Assembly (NCBI GenBank): GCA_937951995.1
Contig: CALGAG010000266.1
Coordinates: 1 to 8,933, forward strand
Source: an uncultured Bacillota bacterium
GTDB taxonomy: Bacteria > Bacillota > Clostridia > Tissierellales > Tissierellaceae
Length of the DNA stretch: 8,933 nt
Reading direction: 5' to 3'
Position numbers and translations under genes: made by a program. Below the pieces are notes generated by a model. It was not told the DNA's origin. It saw only the letters and a list, made by a program, of their open reading frames with translations, and searched no databases. This document shows positions 1-6,988 of the stretch, piece after piece. Each line of letters begins with the position of its first letter. Positions within the stretch are counted from its first letter, which is position 1.

Positions 1-558
1 CTTAAGATTCCCCATCACATCCTCCAGGGTTTTTCCACCTTCCACAGAGCCCAGAAATACCTTGTCATGGCCCAGCTCCTTGAAGCTATCCATGAGCCTG
101 TCATATGAACTGTCAGCTGAGTGTCTGCTCCCATGTGCCATCAAAACCAAGGGCAGGTCCATCTCCTTCCCTATACTCTCGGCAACACGTCTATAGTCCT
201 TCGACTTCCATAAAAGGGGTTCTCCAACCCTTACAATAACCCCCGAGGTTGACTTCATGAAGTCCCTGGCAGCCCTTATGATCTTCTCAAACTCCATTCC
301 TCCTATTATATGAAGTGGCTGAATATATATGTCAGTTACGCCATCTAAGTGTAGAAATTCCAGAGCCTCCTTCAGATTTCTAACCTCCAGTCCCTGATCC
401 TCTTTCAACCTTCTCATGACAACACCTGAAGTGAAGGCCCTGACCACGGGATATTGAGGATACTCACCAATAATCAGTTTTTCTATGGCTTCAATTGTCC
501 TCTCCATGGTGTCCCTGTGTGTTGTTCCAAAACTTGCCACTATGATTCCCTTCTTCAT
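1..558 (-). CDS. cbiK: Sirohydrochlorin cobaltochelatase CbiK, 3' end beyond window
   Basis: Inserts Co2+ into sirohydrochlorin, the first committed step of the oxygen-independent cobalamin pathway, in the cytoplasm. The frame is open for 186 codons from ATG 558 to base 1 with no stop, so the C-terminal third (CbiK is about 260 residues) is outside. Family landmarks are visible: VASFGTT near residue 7, RAFTSGVVMRRL at 40-51, IQPLHIIGGMEFEKI at 79-93, and MAHGSRHS at 140-147. H142 matches the catalytic metal-binding histidine of Salmonella CbiK (His145). E173 in GSVEG matches a conserved glutamate. The second histidine (His207 type) would lie past the edge. There is no signal peptide, so this is the cytoplasmic form and not the periplasmic CbiKp. 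The start overlaps the cbiO stop as ATGA (558-555). A GGAGG at 570-566 sits 7 bases upstream, inside cbiO. The long form resembling CbiK, not the short CbiX, is supported by the AFTSG and LHIIGG blocks. Confidence 0.93.
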   Translation of the reverse strand, partial: MKKGIIVASFGTTHRDTMERTIEAIEKLIIGEYPQYPVVRAFTSGVVMRRLKEDQGLEVRNLKEALEFLHLDGVTDIYIQPLHIIGGMEFEKIIRAARDFMKSTSGVIVRVGEPLLWKSKDYRRVAESIGKEMDLPLVLMAHGSRHSADSSYDRLMDSFKELGHDKVFLGSVEGGKTLEDVMGNLK

Positions 559-1358
559 TCGGATACCTCCATTCCTTTCTTTGAAACCTGGCCGCTGTTT
601 TTCCATAAGGGCAGCCCCAGATCCAGGTGCAGCCTCGCCAGCCAGGGCATATCCAATTTGGCCCTAGTCAATAGTCCCCTGTCCAGAAACACCCTTTCTG
701 GTGCTCCTTCCCCAATGATACTTCCATTTCCCAGGACATAGACATAGTCACATACCTCATATATGAAATCCATGTCATGACTTGAAACCAAAACCGTTTT
801 TTCCTTGGACAAAAGGTCTATTATACCCTTGAGGGACTCCCTCATCTCTGGGTCAAGACCCGAGGATGGCTCGTCCATTATTATGACCTGGGGATCCATT
901 GATAGAACCCCTGCAATCGCAACCCTCTTTTTCTGACCATAGCTCAGGAAATGTACAGGCCGCTCCATATGTTCACTCATACGGACCAGATTAAGTGATC
1001 CTTCAACCCTTCTCCTTACATCCCCTTCAGGCATGTCAAGATTTCTGGGTCCAAAAGCCACATCATCAAACACCCGGGAGTAGAATATTTGACGGTCAGG
1101 ATCCTGGAACACCATATTCACAATTTTTCTATGTTCCCTAAGTGACTCCTTGTTGGTTTTCAGCTCCAGTCCCCCAAGTGTTATTACTCCCTTTGTTGGC
1201 TTCAATACTCCCATTAGGGTAAGCAGCAGGGTTGACTTGCCTGACCCATTTGCCCCAATTAATCCAATGGTGCTGCCCTTGCTCAGATCCATATCTATTC
1301 CATTCAAAGCCCTTGTCCCATCCTCATAGATGTAGACCAAGCCCTCCACTTTTATCAT
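555..1358 (-). CDS. cbiO: Cobalt ECF transporter ATPase CbiO
   Basis: This is the ATP-hydrolysing subunit of the CbiMNQO energy-coupling-factor cobalt importer and works on the cytoplasmic face as a homodimer. The 267 residues carry all ABC ATPase motifs: Walker A GANGSGKST at 35-43, Q-loop Q85 in VFQDPDRQIF, signature LSYGQKKR at 138-145, Walker B VIIMDEP with D162/E163, D-loop SGLDP, and switch H194 in SSHD. The block QDPDRQIFYSRVFDDVAFGP is typical of ECF ATPases. The signature has Tyr in place of the usual first Gly, a variant I recall from other CbiO proteins. ATG 1358 follows the cbiQ TAG (1361-1359) with no base between, and the nearby ribosome site is weak (ATGGGTG). This suggests translation by re-initiation or coupling. 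The stop overlaps cbiK by 4 bases. Confidence 0.95.
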   Translation of the reverse strand: MIKVEGLVYIYEDGTRALNGIDMDLSKGSTIGLIGANGSGKSTLLLTLMGVLKPTKGVITLGGLELKTNKESLREHRKIVNMVFQDPDRQIFYSRVFDDVAFGPRNLDMPEGDVRRRVEGSLNLVRMSEHMERPVHFLSYGQKKRVAIAGVLSMDPQVIIMDEPSSGLDPEMRESLKGIIDLLSKEKTVLVSSHDMDFIYEVCDYVYVLGNGSIIGEGAPERVFLDRGLLTRAKLDMPWLARLHLDLGLPLWKNSGQVSKKGMEVSE

Positions 1359-2042
1359 CTAATCACCCATCTTAAATTGACCGTTATAATTTCTGCATTC
1401 CATAGATACCACCATATGTTGATATCTGGACATAACCCTTACAAACAACTGCTTTACCAGCAGAGACCAGGACCTGTAGGACTTCATAATATCGTCATGT
1501 CCATGTCTTATTTCTTGTGCACGGTGAATCGCAAGGGCCTCCTCCAGAAAAATAAAAATGCTTCTATAGGTTAGAATGGCAATTTCCAGTAGAACCTTGG
1601 GAATCGGGTACTTCCAGACCTTTCTCATCATGCTGTCAGCAGATGTGGTCAATGCCAAGAAAATGGTTGCCGAAAGGGCTGCTGCCGACCTTGATACTGT
1701 TATAAGCCCCCTATCCAATGACTCCCCCGTAATTCCCACAAAGTATGGTCCCAGCTGAAGGGACCACTCAAAATTGTCCGTGGGGGATATCCCCAGCACT
1801 ATACCTATAAAACCCATTAAGAGAAAGCCCGTTGGAACAAGGAACACCTTCAGACAAAACATAAACGGTATTCCAGCCATTAAGGTAATTGCCAAAAATA
1901 GGGAGAGAAAAATGACTCCATTCATCATATGGTTGTCAAGCAACATGGACAGGGCAATTGCCCCTGCACATATGGACATCTTTATCCCCGGATCCAGATG
2001 GGCCAGTTTGTTTGTGTATGCATGCCTATCGATTGGAAGCAA
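1359..2042 (-). CDS. cbiQ: Cobalt ECF transporter transmembrane (T) subunit CbiQ
   Basis: This is the T component that links substrate-binding CbiM/CbiN to the CbiO ATPases. It is a 227-residue membrane protein with hydrophobic segments around 22-36, 41-58, 61-84 and 117-132. The N-terminal block PIDRHAYTNKLAHLDP (3-18) is typical of CbiQ. Two cytoplasmic coupling motifs of the Ala-Arg-Gly type are visible near the end: AQEIRHG at 175-181 and MECRNYNG at 214-221. The start is TTG at 2042. It is chosen because GAGG at 2053-2050 lies 7 bases upstream and because the family block begins right after it. It overlaps the end of cbiN by 17 bases. The next gene, cbiO, starts directly after the stop. 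Confidence 0.94.
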   Translation of the reverse strand: MLPIDRHAYTNKLAHLDPGIKMSICAGAIALSMLLDNHMMNGVIFLSLFLAITLMAGIPFMFCLKVFLVPTGFLLMGFIGIVLGISPTDNFEWSLQLGPYFVGITGESLDRGLITVSRSAAALSATIFLALTTSADSMMRKVWKYPIPKVLLEIAILTYRSIFIFLEEALAIHRAQEIRHGHDDIMKSYRSWSLLVKQLFVRVMSRYQHMVVSMECRNYNGQFKMGD

Positions 2043-2319
2043 GCTTTTTCCTCTCCCTCATTATTCCCAGGACATAACCCATTGCTCCGGCTCCCATTGC
2101 AACCTGCACAGAAAAAAGAAGGCTTTCTATTTCTCCGCTTGGCGGTTCCCAAAGGGGTGCAGCCCAGGGCTCATAGCCGGGATTCATCTCAAGCACCGCT
2201 TCCTCAGCCTCTCCATCAGCTCCCTCGAATTCGGCACCATTGTTCATAAGTATTGGAATCACTGCAATCAGTAGTATCAACAGCATTAAATATGCATTCT
2301 TTCTTCCTTGATTCTTCAT
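2026..2319 (-). CDS. cbiN: Cobalt transport auxiliary subunit CbiN
   Basis: CbiN is the small membrane protein that works with CbiM to load Co2+ into the ECF transporter. The 97 residues show two membrane segments, about 9-26 and 66-86. Between them is an acidic extracytoplasmic loop holding the family block PGYEPWAAPLWEPPSGEIESL (47-67). The chosen start is ATG 2319, because AAGGAG at 2333-2328 stands 8 bases before it. An in-frame GTG at 2328 overlaps that ribosome site and is unlikely. It lies 48 bases after the cbiM stop, the widest gap in the operon below the leader, and overlaps cbiQ by 17 bases. The acidic stretch (EFEGADGEAEEAVLE) could help gather metal ions, but this is inference. 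Confidence 0.94.
   Translation of the reverse strand: MKNQGRKNAYLMLLILLIAVIPILMNNGAEFEGADGEAEEAVLEMNPGYEPWAAPLWEPPSGEIESLLFSVQVAMGAGAMGYVLGIMRERKKLASNR
2050..2058 (-). promoter_or_regulatory. Ribosome site supporting the TTG start of cbiQ
   Basis: AGGGAGAGG lies within the end of cbiN, 7 bases before TTG 2042. No ATG or GTG in frame lies between it and the conserved DRHAYTN block, so this site decides the rare TTG start. Confidence 0.7.
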
Positions 2320-2327
2320 TTTATTCA

Positions 2328-2333
2328 CTCCTT
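2328..2333 (-). promoter_or_regulatory. Ribosome site deciding the cbiN start
   Basis: AAGGAG stands 8 bases before ATG 2319. It overlaps the alternative GTG 2328, which argues against that start. Confidence 0.7.
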
Positions 2334-2367
2334 GTCCTTTTTGATCTCCAATTGGAACTAACAGCCC

Positions 2368-3102
2368 TTATATCACCTCTGTCAAGGAAGTGTGGTCCCT
2401 TGTGAATCCATATTCCAAAATCATTCCGTATATTACTGCAGTTAGGATTCCCTCAATTATCGCCAGTGGAATCTGTGTCACAGCAAATATGGACATGAAC
2501 TTTGTAAGAGCTCCAACAAATCCTCCTGTACCATCAGGAAATGCAAAGGCCAGCTGAAAGGCAGTTACCACATAGGTGCATAGGTTGCCCAGGGAGGCTG
2601 CAAGAAATACCGAGTAAGATTTTTTTACCCCCAGCCTATCCATGGCCTTGAATACCCCATAGGATACAAAGGGACCTGCAATAGCCATTGAAAACATGTT
2701 CGCACCAAGGGTTGTCAGACCTCCATGGGCAAGTAGAACAGCCTGGAAAAGAAGTACAACCGTTCCGATTACCGTTGTGGCCAAGGGACCGAACATTATT
2801 GCGCTAAGTCCAACCCCAGTGGGATGTGAACAGGACCCTGTGACAGAAGGTATCTTTAGGGCGGAAAGCACAAAGACAAACCCACCTGCCAAGCCCAGAT
2901 AGAGCTTAGCGTTTGCATCCTTTTTCATTGCCTTATTTAAGCTGATTACCCCAGCCACAAGGAAGGGCAGGGAAATTGCACCCCAGGCCAGGGCGTGGGT
3001 CAATGGAAGAAAGCCCTCCATTATGTGCATCCCGTGACCGATTCCCGGTGTCATCACAAGCATAAGTCCAATAAAAGCTGTCAACAGCATTCTCTTTTTC
3101 AT
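2368..3102 (-). CDS. cbiM: Cobalt ECF transporter substrate-binding membrane subunit CbiM
   Basis: CbiM is the membrane S-component that captures Co2+. It has 244 residues with an N-terminal signal segment (MKKRMLLTAFIGLMLVM) ending in GIGHG before MHIMEGFLP at 25-33. In this family the signal peptide is cleaved so that Met-His become residues 1 and 2 of the mature protein, and these form the metal site with a further histidine. Here they are M25/H26 and H93 in GSCSHPTGVGL. Several hydrophobic segments follow. ATG 3102 is chosen because AAAGGGG at 3117-3111 lies 8 bases before it. The longer reading from GTG 3120, which would overlap the cobD stop, has no ribosome site of its own. It precedes cbiN, which helps load the metal. 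Confidence 0.95.
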   Translation of the reverse strand: MKKRMLLTAFIGLMLVMTPGIGHGMHIMEGFLPLTHALAWGAISLPFLVAGVISLNKAMKKDANAKLYLGLAGGFVFVLSALKIPSVTGSCSHPTGVGLSAIMFGPLATTVIGTVVLLFQAVLLAHGGLTTLGANMFSMAIAGPFVSYGVFKAMDRLGVKKSYSVFLAASLGNLCTYVVTAFQLAFAFPDGTGGFVGALTKFMSIFAVTQIPLAIIEGILTAVIYGMILEYGFTRDHTSLTEVI

Positions 3103-3110
3103 TCCACTAT

Positions 3111-3117
3111 CCCCTTT
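3111..3117 (-). promoter_or_regulatory. Ribosome site deciding the cbiM start
   Basis: AAAGGGG begins at the last base of the cobD stop codon and lies 8 bases before ATG 3102. It supports that start over GTG 3120. Confidence 0.65.
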
Positions 3118-4160
3118 CACATAAAGTTTTTCAAGGCCTCAACAAGTCTCCTGTTGCTGTTTTCATCCTTGACTGCAATCCTTATGTGGTTGTCCCCAAG
3201 AACCTTAAAGGATTTGCATTTCCTAACCATTATCCCCTCTTGAAGGAGTCTTTGGAAAACTTCTTCCTCTGTAAACCCTTCAAGCCTTACTAGTATGAAG
3301 TTTGAACCGGACTCATGAGGATGGAGTCCTTCAATCCCACCAAGGGACTCCATCAGGTACTCCCTCTGACCTGCAATATAGTCCCTGGTCCTTTCTATGT
3401 ATCCTTTGTCCCTGAAAATGTGGGCACCGGCCCTGTCCGCCATTGAATTTACGCTCCAGGGCAGTTGAAGACCCCTTATCCTGTCAGCTTTAACTGCCCC
3501 TGCACAGCAATATCCAAGCCTTATCCCTGGGAGGGCAAAGAATTTGGTTGCAGCCCTAATGATTCCTACTGACTCGTAGCCCCATTCCCTGAACAGGTCG
3601 ATGGAGTCATAATCCTCTGGAGCAAATTCAAAGAAGGCTTCATCCAACAGCAGGTATGCACCTGAGTACAGGACTTCCTTGTGGAGCTTAACCAGGTCTT
3701 CCTTTTTTATCCTCTTTCCGGTTGGATTGTTTGGATTTCCCAGTATCACAAGGTCCCCCCTTCTCAGCCTGCCAATAAAGGCATCCAGATCTAGGCCGTA
3801 ATCACTGGTGGATGGAAGAAGGAGAAGCTCCTTGTTGTGAATCTGAGCCCTGAGCCTGTATTCTGAAAAACAGGGCTCCATAAGTACAACTCTTTTGGAA
3901 TCCATTATGAAATTGTCAATTATCTCAACCGCTCCATTTCCTACAATGGTGTTCTCCATTCCACAATCCAGATAGGCAGCGATTTCACCCCTTAGCTCCC
4001 TGTACTGGATATCAGGGTATCTCAACAGGTGGTCATAGCCTCCCGATAGATGGTCCAACAGTCCCTCCGGCATCCCCAAAGGATTTATATTGCTGCTGAA
4101 ATCCAGTAGCTCTCCCTTAAGTCCCTTGCCATAGGTGTAAATATCTCCTCCGTGCTCCAT
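3117..4160 (-). CDS. cobD: L-threonine-O-3-phosphate decarboxylase CobD (PLP aminotransferase fold)
   Basis: CobD converts L-threonine phosphate to (R)-1-aminopropan-2-ol O-phosphate, the linker that CbiB attaches to the corrin ring. The 347 residues are a fold-type I PLP enzyme. Visible marks are MEHGGDIYTYGKG at the N-terminus, LDFSSNINPLG at 19-29, VGNGAVEII around 73-81, GNPNNPTG at 141-148, DEAFFEF at 173-179, and the PLP lysine K206 in ATKFFALPGIRLGY. The frame stays open upstream to ATG 4238, but that form would overlap the ATPase gene by 77 bases. I place the start at ATG 4160 because AGGAGG (4175-4170) lies 9 bases upstream and HGG at residues 3-5 is where the family begins. One base separates it from the preceding stop. 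Histidinol-phosphate aminotransferase (HisC) is a relative, but the NINPLG block and the locus favour CobD. Confidence 0.93.
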   Translation of the reverse strand: MEHGGDIYTYGKGLKGELLDFSSNINPLGMPEGLLDHLSGGYDHLLRYPDIQYRELRGEIAAYLDCGMENTIVGNGAVEIIDNFIMDSKRVVLMEPCFSEYRLRAQIHNKELLLLPSTSDYGLDLDAFIGRLRRGDLVILGNPNNPTGKRIKKEDLVKLHKEVLYSGAYLLLDEAFFEFAPEDYDSIDLFREWGYESVGIIRAATKFFALPGIRLGYCCAGAVKADRIRGLQLPWSVNSMADRAGAHIFRDKGYIERTRDYIAGQREYLMESLGGIEGLHPHESGSNFILVRLEGFTEEEVFQRLLQEGIMVRKCKSFKVLGDNHIRIAVKDENSNRRLVEALKNFM

Positions 4161-4161
4161 T

Positions 4162-4953
4162 TTAAGCTCCCTCCTTTGCTCTCCTACCAGGTATGAAGAA
4201 CCTACAGTTATTGACTTCATCCTCGTATATCCTTGCATCTATTCCGAAAACTTCCTTGAGCATCCTTCTGTCGATCACATCGCATGGCGGCCCACTTCCA
4301 TGAACCGATCCCTCCTTCAGAACGTACACCTTGTGGGAATACCTGCAGGCGTGATTAAGGTCGTGTAAAACCATCAGGACCGTTATTCCCAATCTCTTGT
4401 TGAGTTCCTCCACAAGATCCAAAATCTCCATCTGATATGAGATGTCAAGATATGTTGTCGGTTCGTCAAGAATCAGGAAGCTTGGCTGCTGGGCAAGGGC
4501 CATGGAAATCCATGCCCTCTGTCGTTCTCCTCCCGAAAGACTGTACATGCTCTTTTCCCTGTGCTCCTCCATTCCAGTCAGGCTTAAGGCCTCCATTACT
4601 ATGTCCTTGTCACCTTTTCCGTACCTCTTTCCGAAGCCAAGATGGGGATGCCTTCCATATGAAACCAGCTGCTCCACGGTAAGGTCAACATTTAGCCTCT
4701 TTTCCTGGGGGAGCACCGCAATTATCTTTGCAAGCTCCCTTGTGGGGATTGAACTGATGCTCCTCCCTGAGTAGCTGATCTCGCCCTTAAGTGGCTTTAC
4801 AAGCCTTGAAACCGTCTTCACCAGCGTGGATTTCCCCGATCCGTTGGGACCGATCAGGGAGACAATCTCACCTTTATTTACCTCCATATGAATATCCTGG
4901 AGGATTATCCTATTTCCGTATTGGACCTCCAGTCCACTAACCTTAAGCTCCAT
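4162..4953 (-). CDS. FecE/BtuD-type ABC transporter ATPase
   Basis: This is the ATPase of a FecBCD-type importer for corrinoids, haem or iron chelates, and it pairs with the permease just upstream. The 263 residues show Walker A GPNGSGKST at 35-43, Q-loop Q83 in LPQEKRL, signature LSGGERQR at 139-146, Walker B FLILDEPT with D163/E164, a D-loop TYLD, and switch H197 in VLHDLNHA. The Gln-Glu Q-loop and HDLNHACRYSH are typical of the FepC/BtuD branch. The start ATG 4953 overlaps the permease stop by 11 bases. AAAGGGG, 7 bases before it, serves as the ribosome site. The locus and the upstream cobalamin riboswitch favour a corrinoid substrate (BtuD role). The protein alone cannot tell vitamin B12 from other chelates. 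Confidence 0.9.
   Translation of the reverse strand: MELKVSGLEVQYGNRIILQDIHMEVNKGEIVSLIGPNGSGKSTLVKTVSRLVKPLKGEISYSGRSISSIPTRELAKIIAVLPQEKRLNVDLTVEQLVSYGRHPHLGFGKRYGKGDKDIVMEALSLTGMEEHREKSMYSLSGGERQRAWISMALAQQPSFLILDEPTTYLDISYQMEILDLVEELNKRLGITVLMVLHDLNHACRYSHKVYVLKEGSVHGSGPPCDVIDRRMLKEVFGIDARIYEDEVNNCRFFIPGRRAKEGA
4170..4175 (-). promoter_or_regulatory. Ribosome site deciding the cobD start
   Basis: AGGAGG stands 9 bases before ATG 4160 inside the end of the ATPase gene. It outweighs the longer reading from ATG 4238. Confidence 0.75.
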
Positions 4954-5947
4954 GATGATGCCCCTTTCCCTTTCTCAGTAGATACAGAAAAAACGGTGCC
5001 CCCAGGGCTGACATGATTATCCCCACCGGTATTTCCATGGGTGCAAACAAGACCCTGGCTATGGTATCACAAAGGAGGAGTATGGTTCCTCCCATAAGCA
5101 TGGATCCCGGAATCAGATACCTGTAGTCAGATCCCAGAAAAAGTCTTGTTATATGGGGAACCATAAGTCCTACAAACCCGAGCATTCCAACCACCGATAC
5201 TGCCGCTCCAGCCAGAAGGGACGAGATTACTATTGCAAACAGCCTTGTTCTCTCAACCCTCATGCCAAGTCCAGTGGCCACTTCATCCCCCAAAAGAAGT
5301 ATATTGAGCTTCCCAGGCAAAAGAAGCGCCACGGCAATTCCAGTAAGAATAAAGGGGTAGACCATGCTTACATCCCTCCAGGTTATTGCAGACAGTCCTC
5401 CTACCATAAAACCCAGTACCCCGGACACCCTTTCAGGATAGAAAATCATCAGGGCATTGTTCCCCGCTCCAAAAATCGAGGATATTGCCACTCCTGCCAG
5501 AATGAGCCTTGAAGGCATCACCCCTTCCTTCCACGCCAGAAGGTAGATGATCGTGGTGGCGGAAAGTGCCCCGATAAAGGCTCCCACAGGGACTAGAAAA
5601 AAATAGTTGGGGAATATGATAAGTATAAGAAGACCGAAGAAGCCTCCTCCTGCCGATACTCCAATTATGTTGGGACCGGCAAGGGGGTTTCTCATGACTC
5701 CTTGAAGTATGGCACCCGACAGGGAGAGTGCAACACCCACAAGGATGGCCGCCACAGTCCTGGGAAGTCTGACATTCCATATGATCTGACTATTTGTTGT
5801 GACCTCCTCCAAAAACAATGCATCTATTATCTCAGACACACCTACCTGCACTGCTCCCTTCCCCAGACTTACCAGTATGGTGATAATAAAAGTCACCGCC
5901 ATTACCAATAATACTGTTGTTTTTTTAGCATTTCTCAAAAAATCCAT
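4943..5947 (-). CDS. FecCD/BtuC-type ABC transporter permease
   Basis: This is the membrane subunit of the same importer, expected to form a homodimer of about ten helices per chain. The 334 residues carry FecCD family blocks: VRLPRTVAAILVGVALSLSG at 59-78, LQGVMRNPLAGPNIIGVSAG at 81-100, LILAGVAISSIFGAG, the cytoplasmic coupling region GMLGFVGLMVPHITRLFLGSDY at 254-275, and the C-terminal EIPVGIIMSALGAPFFLYLLRKG. The last residues are KGKGHHHGA, a triple histidine on what should be the cytoplasmic tail. Those codons also form the start region of the ATPase gene. ATG 5947 lies 12 bases after the lipoprotein stop. The ribosome site is weak (AGG at 5954-5952, 4 bases away), so coupling to the upstream gene is likely. 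Confidence 0.92.
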   Translation of the reverse strand: MDFLRNAKKTTVLLVMAVTFIITILVSLGKGAVQVGVSEIIDALFLEEVTTNSQIIWNVRLPRTVAAILVGVALSLSGAILQGVMRNPLAGPNIIGVSAGGGFFGLLILIIFPNYFFLVPVGAFIGALSATTIIYLLAWKEGVMPSRLILAGVAISSIFGAGNNALMIFYPERVSGVLGFMVGGLSAITWRDVSMVYPFILTGIAVALLLPGKLNILLLGDEVATGLGMRVERTRLFAIVISSLLAGAAVSVVGMLGFVGLMVPHITRLFLGSDYRYLIPGSMLMGGTILLLCDTIARVLFAPMEIPVGIIMSALGAPFFLYLLRKGKGHHHGA

Positions 5948-5959
5948 TTTACCTATCTC

Positions 5960-6988
5960 TTATTGGAATATTTCAGGATAGAGCATTTCTGCAAGTCCTC
6001 TGTATGCTTCTCCATACCTGCTGTTGGCCTTATATGTATACAGGTCCTTTGAGAGAATTACATACTTCCCGTCCTTTACGGCAGACAGCTGGTTCCATGC
6101 TGGATTTGACTCCACCTCGGATACAAGCCTTTCATTCACCGCTTCCATGTCAGAGCCCATTGCCTGGACAAATATGAAGTCCGGATCATCTGCAATAACC
6201 TGCTCCATGCTGAACTGGGCCGTTTCCATCAAGGCACCATTCTCGGCTATGTTGTTAACCTTCAGGTCCTTGAACATCTCACCCAGGGTTGAAAGTGAAC
6301 CCCTTGCCGTGACGGACTTGGATGTTGCAAAGAGTATCAGCACTGAAGGATTGTCCTCGTTGGGGATTCTCTGTACAATGTCCTCAATATCCTGCTTTAC
6401 CTGGGCGGCATTCTCCTCGTACATGTCCATCCTATCGTTTAACCTTGCGAAAATCTCCGAAATCTTGAAGTAGTCTTCCTTAAACTCGTATGTAAGGGGC
6501 AGTATGTTTATGCCACTCTCCTGGAGAGGCTCTATCAGCTCCGATGATGACCTGGAGTTTGAACTGAGTATAACAAGGTCCGGCTCCAGGGAAATTATCT
6601 TTTCAAGGCTGATACCCCCAAATCTTCCTACGGTTTCGACATTCTCGGTTCCTGGGACCACATTGTAGGGGTCCTCAATCATCCCAACCATTTCTCCGCC
6701 ATTCTCAACCCAAATATCAACAAAGGAATTCATGAGAACCACAACCCTTCCAGGCTTTTTAGAAATCTCCAGAAGCTGCCCCCTGCCGTCAACAAAACTG
6801 ATCCTGTCCCCCAAGTCCTCTATCATGTACCTGTCCTCTATGGCTTCCTCGACTCCCACATCTTCTCCAAGCTCAACTGGAGCTTCTGACTCCGCGGAAC
6901 CTTCAGGGGCATCCGTTGAGCATCCTGCTATTCCCAGGGAGACCATCAGCATAATCATCATTAAAAATAGCCTATTCCTTATGTTCAT
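5960..6988 (-). CDS. FecB/BtuF-type substrate-binding lipoprotein
   Basis: This is the extracytoplasmic binding protein of the importer, anchored by lipid. The 342 residues begin with a signal peptide and a lipobox, SLGIAGC, with C23 as the lipidated cysteine. An acidic linker follows (about 25-57, rich in Glu and Asp), then a two-lobed periplasmic-binding fold of the Peripla_BP_2 type. Family-like marks are RVVVLMNSFVDIWVENGG, VGRFGGISLEKIISLEPDLVILSS, the closing-lobe DDPDFIFVQAMG, and NPAWNQLSAVKDGKYVIL. ATG 6988 is chosen: AAGGGGG at 7001-6995 lies 6 bases upstream, and the start overlaps the cbiL stop as ATGA (6988-6985). ATG 6994 abuts the ribosome site and is less likely. The ligand is inferred from context to be a corrinoid; a haem or iron chelate is possible. 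Confidence 0.9.
   Translation of the reverse strand: MNIRNRLFLMMIMLMVSLGIAGCSTDAPEGSAESEAPVELGEDVGVEEAIEDRYMIEDLGDRISFVDGRGQLLEISKKPGRVVVLMNSFVDIWVENGGEMVGMIEDPYNVVPGTENVETVGRFGGISLEKIISLEPDLVILSSNSRSSSELIEPLQESGINILPLTYEFKEDYFKISEIFARLNDRMDMYEENAAQVKQDIEDIVQRIPNEDNPSVLILFATSKSVTARGSLSTLGEMFKDLKVNNIAENGALMETAQFSMEQVIADDPDFIFVQAMGSDMEAVNERLVSEVESNPAWNQLSAVKDGKYVILSKDLYTYKANSRYGEAYRGLAEMLYPEIFQ

Noticed and set aside
1774..2274. Plus-strand open frame of 166 codons opposite cbiN/cbiQ
   Set aside because: It lies antisense to two well-supported membrane protein genes, has no recognisable domain, and no gene on the plus strand supports it. It is a shadow frame.
2320..2367. Palindrome TCCAATTGGA in the cbiM-cbiN gap as a terminator or operator
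   Set aside because: Only 10 bases with no loop room and no T-tract. It is more likely chance. The gap otherwise holds the cbiN ribosome site.
4161..4238. N-terminal extension of cobD from ATG 4238
   Set aside because: It would overlap the ATPase gene by 77 bases and add residues the family lacks. ATG 4160 has AGGAGG at 9 bases and starts at the conserved HGG.
5433..5780. Minus-strand frame of 115 codons inside the permease gene
   Set aside because: It is out of frame within a strongly conserved FecCD gene, is Cys/His/Arg-rich noise, and no frameshift is needed to explain the permease.
6024..6473. Plus-strand open frame of 149 codons opposite the binding lipoprotein
   Set aside because: Ser/Phe-rich antisense translation of a clear binding-protein gene, with no family features.
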